Assembly: GCF_024704385.1 (NCBI RefSeq)
Contig: NZ_JAJDFX010000002.1
Span: 4,092,001 to 4,156,000 of the forward strand
Reading direction: 5' to 3'
Length of the DNA: 64,000 bases
DNA from: Cellulomonas sp. P24
GTDB taxonomy: Bacteria; Actinomycetota; Actinomycetes; Actinomycetales; Cellulomonadaceae
Of this stretch, positions 15,455 through 24,397 are shown piece by piece. Numbering within the stretch: the first letter of the stretch is position 1; each line of letters begins with the position of its first letter. A program made the position numbers and the translations under genes. The notes under the pieces were generated by a model. It was not told where the DNA came from, ran no database searches, and worked only from the letters and a program-made list of their open reading frames with translations.

Positions 15455-16803
15455 CACGCCACCTCCGTGGGGCGCGCCGGGGTGTCGCGCATGGCGGCGT
15501 CGGTGTCGAAGACGGCGAGCTCGGACGGGTGAAGGCGGTGGTGCGCGATGTGGGTGCGGCCGGGCATCTTCCACAGGCCGGTCCCGCGGGGCAGGGCGGG
15601 CAGCAGGTCCTGTTCGGGGCGGGTCAGCCCCAGGGCGGTGCCGGTGGCGGCGACCTGGTCGGCTTCCTGGCGGTAGATCACCCGGGTGGAGCAGTCGGCG
15701 AGCAGCCCTTCGGCCAGGGAGCGCGCTTCGGACCCGGCGCCGCCGACAGCACCGAGATCGCTCAGGCGGTGCAGGACGAGCAGGTTCGCGATGCCGTAGG
15801 CGCGCGAGAGCTTCCACTGGGCCTGCATGCGCCGGATTAGGGGGACGGATCGCAGCAACCGCCAGGCCTCGTCGTAGATGACCCACCGCCTGCCCCCACC
15901 GGCCGCCAGTGTGCCTTCGAGCCACCCGGACGCGCATGTCATCGCCAACGCGAGGGCGTCGTCGTTGGACCCGAGCCGGGACAGGTCCAGCACCACCATC
16001 GGGGCATTCGCGTCCAAGGCCTGGGTGGAGGGGCCGTCGAACAGGCCCGCGAGGTCGCCGCGGATCAGGCGCCGCAGCCCGTGGGCCAGGTCGCGCCCGT
16101 CGGTGACCCGTTCGGCGACGCTTGCCCCGTCTGCCCGGGCGGCCGCCCGGTCGGGTGCGGTCAGGGCGTCCACGACGTCGGGGATCGTCGGGACCGGACG
16201 GTGGCCGGCTTCGGTGAGGGCGGCGTCCAGGGCGCCGTGCTCGACGGCGTCCAGGTCTCGTCGCAGCGTGGTCTGCGCCAGCGCGGCCAGCAGTCGCAGA
16301 CGTTGCCCGTGAGCGATGGCGGGTTCGGTGTGCCCGGTGTCCAGCGGGTTGAGCCGGGTCGCCAGGCCCGGGCCGAGGCGCACGACGACCCCGCCGACCG
16401 CGTCGGCGACCGGCGCCCATTCGCCCTTGGGGTCGCCGGGCACGTACACGCGCCGCCCGACCGCGATCGATCGCACCGCCAGTGACTTGGCCAGGGCGGA
16501 CTTGCCCTGCCCGATCACCCCGGCGAGCACCATGTTGGGGTTGGTCAGCTCCCCGGCGCCGTACATCGCCCACGGGTCGAAGCAGAACGGGCCGCCGGTC
16601 AACGCATCGGTACCAACGAGTACCCCGGTTGTGGGCGGGGGCGCGACCAGGAACGGGTAGACGCCGGCCAAGGTGGCCGACGACGCCCGGTGCGCGGGCA
16701 GTCGCAGCGGCAGGCACGAAGTGAACCCGCCGGGGGAGCGGCGGTAGGCCGCCCCTCGCAGCGTCGTCGACCGCACCGCACGCGGCGCCCGAACGAGGTT
16801 CAC
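15454..16803 (-). CDS. VirB4-like conjugation ATPase (ATPase half)
   Basis: 449 residues from GTG 16803, overlapping the previous gene as GTGA. It begins almost directly at the ATPase part: GGPFCFDPWAMYG, NPNMVLAGVIGQGKSALAKS (Walker A near 95-102), GDPKGEWAPVA, and Walker B WVIYDEAWRLL. This is the VirB4/TraC motor that powers pilus or channel assembly. The N-terminal VirB4 domain of about 200 residues is absent, and its counterpart appears to be encoded by the gene just upstream, making VirB4 a two-gene protein here. Cytoplasmic or membrane-peripheral. Confidence 0.85.
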   Translation of the reverse strand: MNLVRAPRAVRSTTLRGAAYRRSPGGFTSCLPLRLPAHRASSATLAGVYPFLVAPPPTTGVLVGTDALTGGPFCFDPWAMYGAGELTNPNMVLAGVIGQGKSALAKSLAVRSIAVGRRVYVPGDPKGEWAPVADAVGGVVVRLGPGLATRLNPLDTGHTEPAIAHGQRLRLLAALAQTTLRRDLDAVEHGALDAALTEAGHRPVPTIPDVVDALTAPDRAAARADGASVAERVTDGRDLAHGLRRLIRGDLAGLFDGPSTQALDANAPMVVLDLSRLGSNDDALALAMTCASGWLEGTLAAGGGRRWVIYDEAWRLLRSVPLIRRMQAQWKLSRAYGIANLLVLHRLSDLGAVGGAGSEARSLAEGLLADCSTRVIYRQEADQVAATGTALGLTRPEQDLLPALPRGTGLWKMPGRTHIAHHRLHPSELAVFDTDAAMRDTPARPTEVA

Positions 16804-18230
16804 AGGACACCCCTGGCAAGCGCCAGGGTCGCGGCGACGTGGGCCAGGCCCTGTTGACCGACCAGGCGCCGGATCTCGCACATAGACTGCGCCGCGGCGG
16901 ACTCGGTCGCCGCACACGCCCCGTCCAGCTCCTCGAGCGTCGCCGCGGTGACGGTGATCAGCCCGGTGAAGCGCAGGTCCCCGTGCCCGGCGATGAGCTC
17001 CTGCTCTCGGCGGGCCAGGTCGGCGACCTGCGCCCTGATCAACTCGTCCTCAACGCGCCCGACCCGGGCCCGCTGCGCCGCGTCGGCCGCGTGCTCGACC
17101 TTCGCCCGACGGATCTCCCGCAACGCCTTGGCCGTCGGCAGCGGCTCGGCGATCAACGTCACGGTGCGAAGTCCGGTCGGAGCCAGCAGCAGCGGTTGCA
17201 GGAACGAGGGGTGGACCTCGTTGCGCGGCCACTGGGTCACCCAGTACGTCGCGTGCACCGCGCTGTCGGTCCGCAGGTACGACCAGTGCTCCTGGACACC
17301 CATCGGGCCCAGCAGCCGCTTGGTCGCCACCTCACCCGGGTCACCTGCGCGGGCCGCGCCAACAGGGTCATACGCAGGGCGCAGCGTCGCACCGAGGCGA
17401 TCGAGGCTGACCCAGTGGTCCACGGTCAGCTCGGCGCCGCGCAGAGCATCGGTCAGGGCCACCAGCTCCTGCTCGAAGCGTTCGCCGCCGCGTGCCGTCA
17501 ACCGTCGCCGGTGGCCTCGCGGGTCTCGCAGGGCGATCGCGACGAATGCGTCCTGGCGGCGGGCCGTGTAGTAGGCCTCGTCGATCAGGTCCGCGAGCAG
17601 GCCCGCCGCCCACGACGTTTCCGCCCGGGCGTTCTCTCGCCACCAGCGGCGTGCGCCAGCCGCCCCGTCCGGCACCGTGCGCAACACCAGCTGGACGCGC
17701 ACCACCATGGGCTGCTGACACAAGGACGCCAGGACGCGTCCCCAGGCGGCGACCTTGTGCTCCTGGGCCGAAGCATCATCGAGCACGAACCCCTCGCCGC
17801 GCACGCCGGCGATCGCGGTGAGCGTCCCGGCGCGGCGATCGTGGATCAGTGCCGCCGCCAGGTTCGGCGTCTCGGTCACACGCAGGCTCCCCGGCACGCC
17901 CGGGATCTGCAGGTCCCGCGCCTGCGCGCCCACCCGGGTCACCAGCGTCGTCTTGCCCAGCAGACGGCGAGCGTGCCAGTGGGCGATCAGCGGCACCCAC
18001 TCGACGACCGGGCGCCCGCGAACACTGGCCGTTCCCGCAATGGCGAGCGGCAGCCAGACGACAGCGCCCGCGACCAGGCCACTCAAACCGGCCGAGTACA
18101 CCCCGCCGACAGCAATCACCATGGCGATCGTCAACAGCGCCAGCTGTGCGGCGCCCAAGCCCAGCAGGATCCCGCGGTGTTCCAGTCGCCCGAACCGGGT
18201 GGTCGTTGTCTGCACGCTCGGGGTGGTCAT
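16800..18230 (-). CDS. SCO6880-family conjugation protein (membrane anchor plus VirB4 N-like domain)
   Basis: 476 residues from ATG 18230. Two membrane helices lie near the N-terminus (LGAAQLALLTIAMVIAVGGV and LSGLVAGAVVWLPLAIAG), as in PrgI-type proteins. A large cytoplasmic part ends with LRFTGLITVTAATLEELDGA and RRLVGQQGLAHVAATLALARG. That ending resembles the end of the VirB4 N-terminal domain, which normally leads straight into the ATPase encoded by the next gene. The family is typical of actinobacterial conjugative plasmids and ICEs. It overlaps both neighbours by 4 bases. Confidence 0.78.
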   Translation of the reverse strand: MTTPSVQTTTTRFGRLEHRGILLGLGAAQLALLTIAMVIAVGGVYSAGLSGLVAGAVVWLPLAIAGTASVRGRPVVEWVPLIAHWHARRLLGKTTLVTRVGAQARDLQIPGVPGSLRVTETPNLAAALIHDRRAGTLTAIAGVRGEGFVLDDASAQEHKVAAWGRVLASLCQQPMVVRVQLVLRTVPDGAAGARRWWRENARAETSWAAGLLADLIDEAYYTARRQDAFVAIALRDPRGHRRRLTARGGERFEQELVALTDALRGAELTVDHWVSLDRLGATLRPAYDPVGAARAGDPGEVATKRLLGPMGVQEHWSYLRTDSAVHATYWVTQWPRNEVHPSFLQPLLLAPTGLRTVTLIAEPLPTAKALREIRRAKVEHAADAAQRARVGRVEDELIRAQVADLARREQELIAGHGDLRFTGLITVTAATLEELDGACAATESAAAQSMCEIRRLVGQQGLAHVAATLALARGVL

Positions 18231-19384
18231 GACCGGCCACCTGCACCCGGTCGCGGTGCGGTCACACGCGCCGGAGCCGGGCGCAGCGCCGGTGCACCGG
18301 GACCGGAACCAGTGGCCCTGGTGCCTGCCGCAGCTGCGGTCTTGCCCGCAGCGGCGGCTGCGCCGGCCCCGCTCAGGATCGTGGAGGTGACGGCCTGCTG
18401 GGCGGCGTAGCGGGTCTGGGTCCCGGCCCCGCGCGCCCCGCGCAGGATCGGGTTGGCGGCCACCGCGGAGTTCATCACGGTGGCGGCTTCCATCCCGGAC
18501 CAGTGCACGAAACGCCACGTCAACCACGGGGCGAACACCGCGATGGTCAACAGCAGCAACCCGACCAGGGCGTTGGACAAGGTTTCGGTGATCCCCGGAG
18601 TGGAACCTCCCGAGGGCTGGGCGGTGACGGGTCCGGTCCCGGTGAACGCGGAGGCGCCCACGACGAACACCACCACGATGACGACCTTGCAGAACACCAA
18701 CGCGGCCACGATCTCCAGCCACCGCCGGGTCCACACGCGGGTCTGGTCCCACGCCGACCCGGCGAACGCGACCGGTGCGAACACCGCGATCAGCACCAGG
18801 GCGGCCTTGCGGAACAGCAGCACCCCCCACAGCAGCAAGAACCCCGCCGTCAGGGCCAGACCGATCAGGATCTGCAACGCCGGGGACAGCCCGGACAACA
18901 GGGCGGCGAACGCGAAGAACTCCCCGGCCGCCACGACGACCGGGACCCCGGCGGCCGCGGCGATGTAGGCGCAGACCTCGTCCACCGCGGTCAACGCCAG
19001 CTGGGTCAGGGCCAGAGCCACCCCCGCACCCAGCAGGGCCTTGGCGACCCCGACCACCGCGCGCACCAGGCCGCCCGGCTCGCGGCGCAGCACCGAGCCG
19101 ATCACCTGCACCACGAACAACCCGACCAGCACCGGCAGGGTGATCGCGGCAATCACCGCGACGTTCGCCCGAAACCACGACGCCGTCAGGTCGATCGACG
19201 TCGTGGAGTCCAGGGCGCCCACGGCCATCTGCCCAACCTGGGCGGCGGCCCTGATGAACGCCGCACCGAGGCCGCCCAGCACGTAGTCCGAGGCCGTGGC
19301 CGACGCGGACCCGGCGGCGTTGCTCGTCAGGTCACAGACGAACGAAACCGGCCCCGGGCACGCTGCGAGCACGAGGGTGCCCAT
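18227..19384 (-). CDS. TrbL/VirB6-like polytopic conjugation protein
   Basis: 385 residues from ATG 19384. About seven hydrophobic segments lie between residues 50 and 320, with WFRANVAVIAAITLPVLVGL, LILIGLALTAGFLLLWGVLL-like helices, WDQTRVWTRRWLEIVAALVFCK and a Pro/Ala-rich cytoplasmic tail. The conserved W.R.W..I..AL...K stretch is shared by TrbL/VirB6-like channel components in Gram-positive conjugation systems. It starts one base after the stop of the preceding small membrane protein and overlaps the SCO6880-like gene by 4 bases. Confidence 0.8.
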   Translation of the reverse strand: MGTLVLAACPGPVSFVCDLTSNAAGSASATASDYVLGGLGAAFIRAAAQVGQMAVGALDSTTSIDLTASWFRANVAVIAAITLPVLVGLFVVQVIGSVLRREPGGLVRAVVGVAKALLGAGVALALTQLALTAVDEVCAYIAAAAGVPVVVAAGEFFAFAALLSGLSPALQILIGLALTAGFLLLWGVLLFRKAALVLIAVFAPVAFAGSAWDQTRVWTRRWLEIVAALVFCKVVIVVVFVVGASAFTGTGPVTAQPSGGSTPGITETLSNALVGLLLLTIAVFAPWLTWRFVHWSGMEAATVMNSAVAANPILRGARGAGTQTRYAAQQAVTSTILSGAGAAAAAGKTAAAAGTRATGSGPGAPALRPAPARVTAPRPGAGGRS

Positions 19385-19385
19385 G

Positions 19386-19661
19386 TCAGATCCCCGCACC
19401 CAGACCGGAGAAGAACGCCACGATCGCGTTCGCCCCACCGATCAGCAGCGCCCCACCGGCCGCCACCATCACCCCGGTCTTGCCCGACGCCGCGTACTGG
19501 TAGTTGCCCTGGTGATGGCCCAGCGCCCACACGATGACCGAGACCACCAGGCCCGCCACGCACGCAACCAGGCCCCACGTCAGCAACGCCCCCACGATCG
19601 ACCTCACGACCGGCAGACCCGGCAGACCGGTCTGGTTCGGACTGATCCCCGGATCCGCCAT
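19386..19661 (-). CDS. DUF6112-like small membrane protein (possible pilin or channel subunit)
   Basis: 91 residues if translated from ATG 19661; an in-frame ATG at 19697 would add 12. It has two helices (IVGALLTWGLVACVAGLVVSVIVW and GVMVAAGGALLIGGANAIVAFF) joined by a polar loop with ASGKTG. The prototype family sits immediately before the TrbL-like and SCO6880 genes in actinobacterial transfer operons, as here. Size and topology recall VirB2-type pilins, but a pilin role is inference. It is the first gene of the T4SS part of the minus-strand cluster. Confidence 0.72.
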   Translation of the reverse strand: MADPGISPNQTGLPGLPVVRSIVGALLTWGLVACVAGLVVSVIVWALGHHQGNYQYAASGKTGVMVAAGGALLIGGANAIVAFFSGLGAGI

Positions 19662-19697
19662 CGGCAGCACCCGCGCCGCCACCTGCGATGCCCACAT

Positions 19698-20056
19698 GCC
19701 CCGTACCCCCGACCGAATCGGTCGGGCACCTGTCGCTGCTGACGAGGTGCCTCACTAGGAGGTATGCGGAACTGACTGCAACACGCGAGGCTCGTCGTCG
19801 CTGAGCGGGAATTCTTCGAGCCGAGTTCCCCGGTGGTGGGCCATGGTGGTTGCGAACGATCTGCACGCCAGCCCGGGCAATGCCTGGACCGAGTCGTTTT
19901 GGAACCCGCGGGCCACCGGCCACTGCGGAGACCTGACCACCAGCCCCAACCCTCGGCGTGAGCCAGGAACCTCTGGCTGCGGTGTCGCATCTCCCTCCTC
20001 GTGCTCGCCAGCCGTCGCCATGGAGTACAACGGAGAGGTCAGAGGGGAATCACGTC
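19698..20056. other. Intergenic region splitting the T4SS and Tad halves of the element
   Basis: 359 bases with no convincing gene. It separates the minus-strand T4SS genes from a small plus-strand gene, so it probably holds divergent promoters. A short interrupted inverted repeat (GGGAA...TTCCC at about 19808-19831) is the only structure noticed. It is a plausible location for a transfer origin, though nothing in the sequence proves this. Confidence 0.4.
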
Positions 20057-20296
20057 ATGAAGCTGTTCCGGTACCGCCGACCCTCGTTGAACACTGTCCT
20101 GGGCGTCACCAAGGCCAAGCGGCGCGTGAAGCGGTCGCTTGGCATTTCGCAGGTTCAGGCGTGGACCAAGCCGAGCCGGGTCAAGCAGAAGGTGAAATCT
20201 CGCGCCGGTCTGTATTCCCCTGTTGCGCGCGCGGTTCGACAGACTTCCAGAGGCAAGGTGCCGACGCTGTTCGGGCTGTTCGGCCGCAAGCGGTAG
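20057..20296 (+). CDS. Small basic protein, function unknown
   Basis: 79 residues from ATG 20057, with AGAGGGGA 10-12 bases upstream. Very rich in Lys/Arg: MKLFRYRRPSLNTVLGVTKA, KRRVKRSLG, KPSRVKQKVKSRAG, GLFGRKR. No membrane segment. The composition suggests nucleic-acid or membrane-surface binding. It is the only plus-strand gene between 11.2 and 33.1 kb and converges on the LysM-BTAD gene. The good ribosome binding site and biased codons make it likely to be real; I do not recognise the family with certainty. Confidence 0.65.
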   Translation: MKLFRYRRPSLNTVLGVTKAKRRVKRSLGISQVQAWTKPSRVKQKVKSRAGLYSPVARAVRQTSRGKVPTLFGLFGRKR

Positions 20297-20391
20297 CTGG
20301 CTTGGGTGTTGGCCCGGTACCGAGAGGTTGACCGTAGCGCTCGAATTCGCGGCCGACCTCGGGGTCAGCCGGTCGGTCGCAGACGAGCGAG

Positions 20392-23300
20392 TTACTGGCT
20401 GAATGCGTTGTTGTCGACGGTCTCGTCGTCGAAGTCGGGGTCGAGCTCGGCGAGCAGAGCGTGGCGGCGGGCAGTGAGCCGGTCCGCTTCTGCGTTGTCG
20501 CCGTGGGCGAGGGCAGCGGATATTGCGTCACGGTGGAGCAGGTCCGAACAGGGCTCGACCAAGAGACCCTTCGTGGCGGCCTCGATCGCTCCGCGGTGGT
20601 CTCCGGCCGCGCGGCGGAGTTGCGAGAGGACGTGGGCGACGTCGGTGATGGTCTCGATCATGTGTTGGATGTCGTTCTCGGCCCAGGTGTAGTCGCAGTC
20701 GCGGGTCCCGAGCAGGGGTCGGTTGCGCACAAGGTCCAGGGCTGCCTGGAGTTCCGCGGCTCCCGCAGTTCCGGCTGACAGCCCAGCACGGGCGAGGCGC
20801 TGGAATTCGGTCCAGTCCGATACGACGTCGGGGCCGAGGCGGTAGGTTCCGTCGGCGTCGACGACGGGGAGGTTGGCTTCTCCGAGGTGTTGGCGGGTTC
20901 GATAGATGAGGCTGTTGCGGGCTTGGTTGTCGACGCGTTTGCCGTGCCAGAGGGCTTCGACGAGCTCTGGTCCGTTGGCGCTGTGGCGCAGCGCGAGGTA
21001 GACGACGAGTTCGGTCCCGCGCTTGCTCAGCCGAGTGGCGGACCCGTGGGGGATGCCGTCGATCTGGATCGGTCCGAGCACGTTGACGCGGACGGCCTGT
21101 GGCGAGCGATCCAGACCCTGCGCCGGAGCCTGGGGATCGGGCGCGGGGCGCGCGGGTAGCGCGGCGAGGGCGTCGGCGATTTCGTTGTCGAACGGGCGGG
21201 GAGCGGTGAGAACGTCCAGGTCCGGGCTCCGGTGCGGTCCGTCGGCCGTGCGAAGCATCGACACGAGGGTGTCGAGATCGTTTCGCGAGAGCCGCTGGGG
21301 TCGCAAACGCAGCCCGAGGGGTTCGATCAGGGCACTCAAGTCGCTTTCGATCATGAGTGACCATCCGACGCCGTTGCTGGGTCCCGCGCCGATCACGGCG
21401 GTGCCGGACCACGGCGCACAGTGCTGGTGTGGCGTTTCGGCGTCGTTGGTCGCCACGTAGACGATCGGTAGCCAGACGTCGCCTACGGCGCGATCGGACC
21501 GGGCTTGGAGAGTGTCGTCGGCGCCGATGCCTCCCAGCGTGCTGGCGACCTGTTTGTTGCGGCTGGCGATCTGGCCGTTGACGGCGCCTGGGTCGGCGAC
21601 GATTTGCAGGCGTGCCAGGTCGCAGACCTCCGCGAGGCCGGTGAAGGCCTCGCCTGCGATCAATCCGATGCGTCCGGTGAGGTCGCTTGTAGCGAGCTCA
21701 GCCACCACCGCTCGAAGGGTGGCGCCCGCGGCGTCGGGGTTTCCGGTCAGGGTGAGGGTTCCAGCGGCTTCGAGGTTGACGAACACGACGGCGTCATCGG
21801 TGTGCCCGAGGGTGACCAGAGCGGGGTACGGCTCGGGCCGATCCGGGTCGTCGTCGATCGTGGCGTCGGCTGTGATGGCGTCGTTCGGCGCGGACCAGGT
21901 TCGGGGTGAGGTGCTAGTGAACGGGGCGACCGGGGTGTAGTCGTCCACGGTGAGGTGCAGGTCGAGGGTGGTTTCTGTCAGGAGGATGGCTCCGACTCGT
22001 GGCAGGTCGCGTTCGGCGGCGTAGCTGCGAGACGCCAAGGTGAGCAAGGCGGCCTTGACCTGGGGGATGGTCAGCGGGCAGGTGGCGCTGCGAAGGGTGC
22101 GTTCGGCGGCGTCCTGCTGGGAGCCGGGCTGGGGCAGTGCGATGGGTTGTCCGACGCGTCGCCTGCGGTGCTGCAGGTGGCGGCGCCGGGAGAGCTCACC
22201 GATCACGCCGACGGCTGCCAAGGCGCTCAGGCCGAGGTAGAAGTCCTGCGCGAATGGTCGTTCAGCCGTTTCGTCATCGGTTTTGCTATTGGCGCCGCCG
22301 ACCGTGACGGTTTCGTCATTGGCTCCGCGGCCCGCCGTTCCGGATCCGACCTGTTCGTCCTGTTCGGCTCCCGTAGGACGGAGCGAACGTGGTTCGACCA
22401 GGCCCGCTGGGCTCGTCGGCTCCGGTCGCGGCGCGGTCGAGAGGGTTTGCGGCGCGCTTGGCGCAGGGTGCTGAGCCGGTACGGCAGCCGGGGCGGGTGC
22501 GGCGGACGGGGTGGCAGGGGCGCTGGGGATGGTCAGGCGCCAGCCGGGGCGGATGACGTCAGGGTCGGTCAGGGTTTGTCCATCGGGTTGAAGTGTGTGG
22601 GCGCTCAGGTCGTAGATCTCTCGGTAGCGGGCACCGTCGCCGAGTTGCTGAGCGGCGATGTCCCACAGTGACTCGCCCGCGGTCACGTCGTGACTTCTGG
22701 CTTCCGTCGGTGCGGGGGTCGCCGTGCTGTTGGCGGTGGTGACGGGCGCGGGTAGCGCGGTCGCGTCGAAAGGCAGCCGCAGCTGCCAGCCGGGATAGAC
22801 CCAGTGGTCGTCGGTCAGGGTGCGCCCATCGGGCTGGGGTCGGCCGAGGTTGAGGTCACGGATCTCGGCGTAGCGGGCGCCGTCGCCGAGGTGTCGTTCG
22901 GCCAGGGACCACAGGGTGTCACCGCGGGCGACGGTGATGACCGGATGACGGTCGACCGGCTCGGCCGTCGAGGAACTCGTCGCCGCCGACGTCGCCGGGG
23001 CTGTCGCCGCACCGCTTGCGGTGGCCGCTGTTGAGTTCCCGGCATCGGTGAAGGGGTGTTGGGGTGCGGTGTCGACCAGGACCGCTGCGCGGGCGGCCGG
23101 GGCGCCCAGAAGCGGGGCGGAGGTGACGACAAGGAGCCCGGCGGCGGTGATCAGGGTGGCGGCGGCGCGTTGGGTCAGCCCGAGCAGCGGGATCGAGGGG
23201 ACGGTGATGTGCCGGGCGGCGGCTGCCAGCTCGGTCAGGACGCTGAGGGTGAAGGCGGCCCAAGCCCCCCAGGCGACCAGGGTGACCGCGCCGAAGAACA

Positions 23301-23508
23301 GGGTGCCGTCGTCGGGTCGACTCAGCGTGGTGAGAACGGTGTCCCAGGTGGGCCAGGTGCGCGGCCACCCCAGGGGCGCCACCACCACCAGGGCTGCGGG
23401 CACACCGAAGACGAAGCCGGCCAGGGCGACGATGGCGGCCAGGGCGCGGGCGACATCGCCCGTGGTGCGGGCACGCCGGGTGGGGGTGGGTGCGTGGGTG
23501 GGGTTCAT
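20392..23508 (-). CDS. Large membrane protein with two LysM domains and a C-terminal BTAD (SARP-like) regulator domain
   Basis: 1038 residues. Three helices lie in the first 135 residues. Two LysM repeats follow (about 193-250, ITVARGDTLWSLAERHLGDG; about 275-333, HDVTAGESLWDIAAQQLGDG), then a Pro/Ala linker and a fourth helix near 430-450. A large middle domain leads to a C-terminal winged-helix unit (RVNVLGPIQIDG, LSKRGTELVVYLALR, NSLIYRTRQHLGEA) and a BTAD helical repeat. LysM binds peptidoglycan; BTAD occurs in SARP activators. It may couple cell-wall state to transcription. It overlaps the TadG-like gene by 4 bases and begins just before it in no known pathway. Widespread beside Tad genes of actinobacterial conjugative elements. 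Confidence 0.82.
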   Translation of the reverse strand: MNPTHAPTPTRRARTTGDVARALAAIVALAGFVFGVPAALVVVAPLGWPRTWPTWDTVLTTLSRPDDGTLFFGAVTLVAWGAWAAFTLSVLTELAAAARHITVPSIPLLGLTQRAAATLITAAGLLVVTSAPLLGAPAARAAVLVDTAPQHPFTDAGNSTAATASGAATAPATSAATSSSTAEPVDRHPVITVARGDTLWSLAERHLGDGARYAEIRDLNLGRPQPDGRTLTDDHWVYPGWQLRLPFDATALPAPVTTANSTATPAPTEARSHDVTAGESLWDIAAQQLGDGARYREIYDLSAHTLQPDGQTLTDPDVIRPGWRLTIPSAPATPSAAPAPAAVPAQHPAPSAPQTLSTAPRPEPTSPAGLVEPRSLRPTGAEQDEQVGSGTAGRGANDETVTVGGANSKTDDETAERPFAQDFYLGLSALAAVGVIGELSRRRHLQHRRRRVGQPIALPQPGSQQDAAERTLRSATCPLTIPQVKAALLTLASRSYAAERDLPRVGAILLTETTLDLHLTVDDYTPVAPFTSTSPRTWSAPNDAITADATIDDDPDRPEPYPALVTLGHTDDAVVFVNLEAAGTLTLTGNPDAAGATLRAVVAELATSDLTGRIGLIAGEAFTGLAEVCDLARLQIVADPGAVNGQIASRNKQVASTLGGIGADDTLQARSDRAVGDVWLPIVYVATNDAETPHQHCAPWSGTAVIGAGPSNGVGWSLMIESDLSALIEPLGLRLRPQRLSRNDLDTLVSMLRTADGPHRSPDLDVLTAPRPFDNEIADALAALPARPAPDPQAPAQGLDRSPQAVRVNVLGPIQIDGIPHGSATRLSKRGTELVVYLALRHSANGPELVEALWHGKRVDNQARNSLIYRTRQHLGEANLPVVDADGTYRLGPDVVSDWTEFQRLARAGLSAGTAGAAELQAALDLVRNRPLLGTRDCDYTWAENDIQHMIETITDVAHVLSQLRRAAGDHRGAIEAATKGLLVEPCSDLLHRDAISAALAHGDNAEADRLTARRHALLAELDPDFDDETVDNNAFSQ
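22273..22291 (+). repeat. Copy of the element's 19-base heptamer-pair motif inside the BTAD gene
   Basis: GTCATCGGTTTTGCTATTG matches 17 of 19 bases of the intergenic copy GTCATCGGTTCTGCTATCG at 32803-32821. It is AT-rich compared with the surrounding DNA. It may be a binding site within the regulator's own gene, or chance constrained by the encoded residues. Confidence 0.4.
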
Positions 23509-23960
23509 GTGCCGCCTCCGGTGACGCCGTGGACAAGGTCGACCTGGGCATGGCCGGTCACGGTCAAGGTCGTGATGCCGATCAGGCCCAGGAAGACCGT
23601 CGGTGCGCTGGTGGTCACGGTGACCTGCAGGCTTTGCCCGTTCGGGGAGACGGCTGCGGTCCCGGTCGCACCCGCGGCGGTGAGGTAGGCGTTGGCCGCA
23701 GCGACGGCGCCCTGCCGGTCGACGCGGATGTTGCTGGAGGAGACGGCGGCGGGCAGGTCGATCACTTGACCGGCAGTGCGGGCGGCTTCAGCGGCGATGG
23801 CGTCGGCCCGTTGGGCCGCGCGCAGCTTCGCGCCGCCGTCCGCCACAAGTCCGACCAGGACCAGCAGGCCGACCATCGTGATCGCCACGAACACCGTCAC
23901 CGACCCAGCCTCCCGATCGATGCCGGCGGGCGGGCGCAGCCGTGCGCGCAGAGTGGTCAT
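23505..23960 (-). CDS. TadG-related pilus assembly protein
   Basis: 151 residues from ATG 23960. The N-terminus has the pseudopilin-like REAGSVTVFVAITMVGLLVL helix with Glu at the position after the cleavable Gly-type junction, followed by DGGAKLRAAQRADAIAAEAA, the standard start of TadG/RseP-like 'putative Flp pilus assembly' domains. The short C-terminal domain is extracytoplasmic. Overlaps both neighbours by 4 bases within the Tad gene group. Confidence 0.72.
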   Translation of the reverse strand: MTTLRARLRPPAGIDREAGSVTVFVAITMVGLLVLVGLVADGGAKLRAAQRADAIAAEAARTAGQVIDLPAAVSSSNIRVDRQGAVAAANAYLTAAGATGTAAVSPNGQSLQVTVTTSAPTVFLGLIGITTLTVTGHAQVDLVHGVTGGGT

Positions 23961-24397
23961 CGGGTGCGCCACGAGTCGAGGGGCGAGGTGGCGTGGGCGG
24001 TGAGGGTGTGTGCTCCTGGCAGACCGGGTAGGGCCAGGTCGGCGAATGTCACGGTGCAGGTGATCGTGGCGGTGACCGTGGCGGGTTGCCCGACCGGAGT
24101 ACCGAACCCTGAGGTGTCGATGACCACGGTGGTCGGTGCGCAGCGCAGGTTCTGGGCGGTCAGCTCCCGATCAGCGGCGAGGGTGCCGGTCATCTGGGCG
24201 GCGGCTGGGGTGCGGGCCAGGGACGCGTCGCGGGCTGCGACGGCGGCGGCGTGCTCGACGGCCCCGGCGGCGACCTGCACTCGCCCGGCCAGGACCACCA
24301 GGCCGAGCAGGAGCAGCAGGGCCGGGGCCAGGATCGCCAGCTCTAGGGTCGCCGAACCGCGCTGGCGGTCGGTGGTCAACTGCGCTAGGTGGTTCAT
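23957..24397 (-). CDS. TadE-like pseudopilin
   Basis: 146 residues from ATG 24397. DRQRGSATLELAILAPALLL is a classic TadE N-terminus: basic leader, Gly, then a hydrophobic helix with Glu. The C-terminal domain has two Cys (LRCAPTT and ITCTVTF) that could pair. Minor pseudopilins of this type are processed by a prepilin peptidase, which is not seen in the window. Overlaps both neighbours by 4 bases. Confidence 0.75.
   Translation of the reverse strand: MNHLAQLTTDRQRGSATLELAILAPALLLLLGLVVLAGRVQVAAGAVEHAAAVAARDASLARTPAAAQMTGTLAADRELTAQNLRCAPTTVVIDTSGFGTPVGQPATVTATITCTVTFADLALPGLPGAHTLTAHATSPLDSWRTR

Noticed and set aside
19808-19831. Interrupted inverted repeat considered as a transfer origin
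   Set aside because: The stem is short and there is no adjacent relaxase gene or known nick-site consensus.
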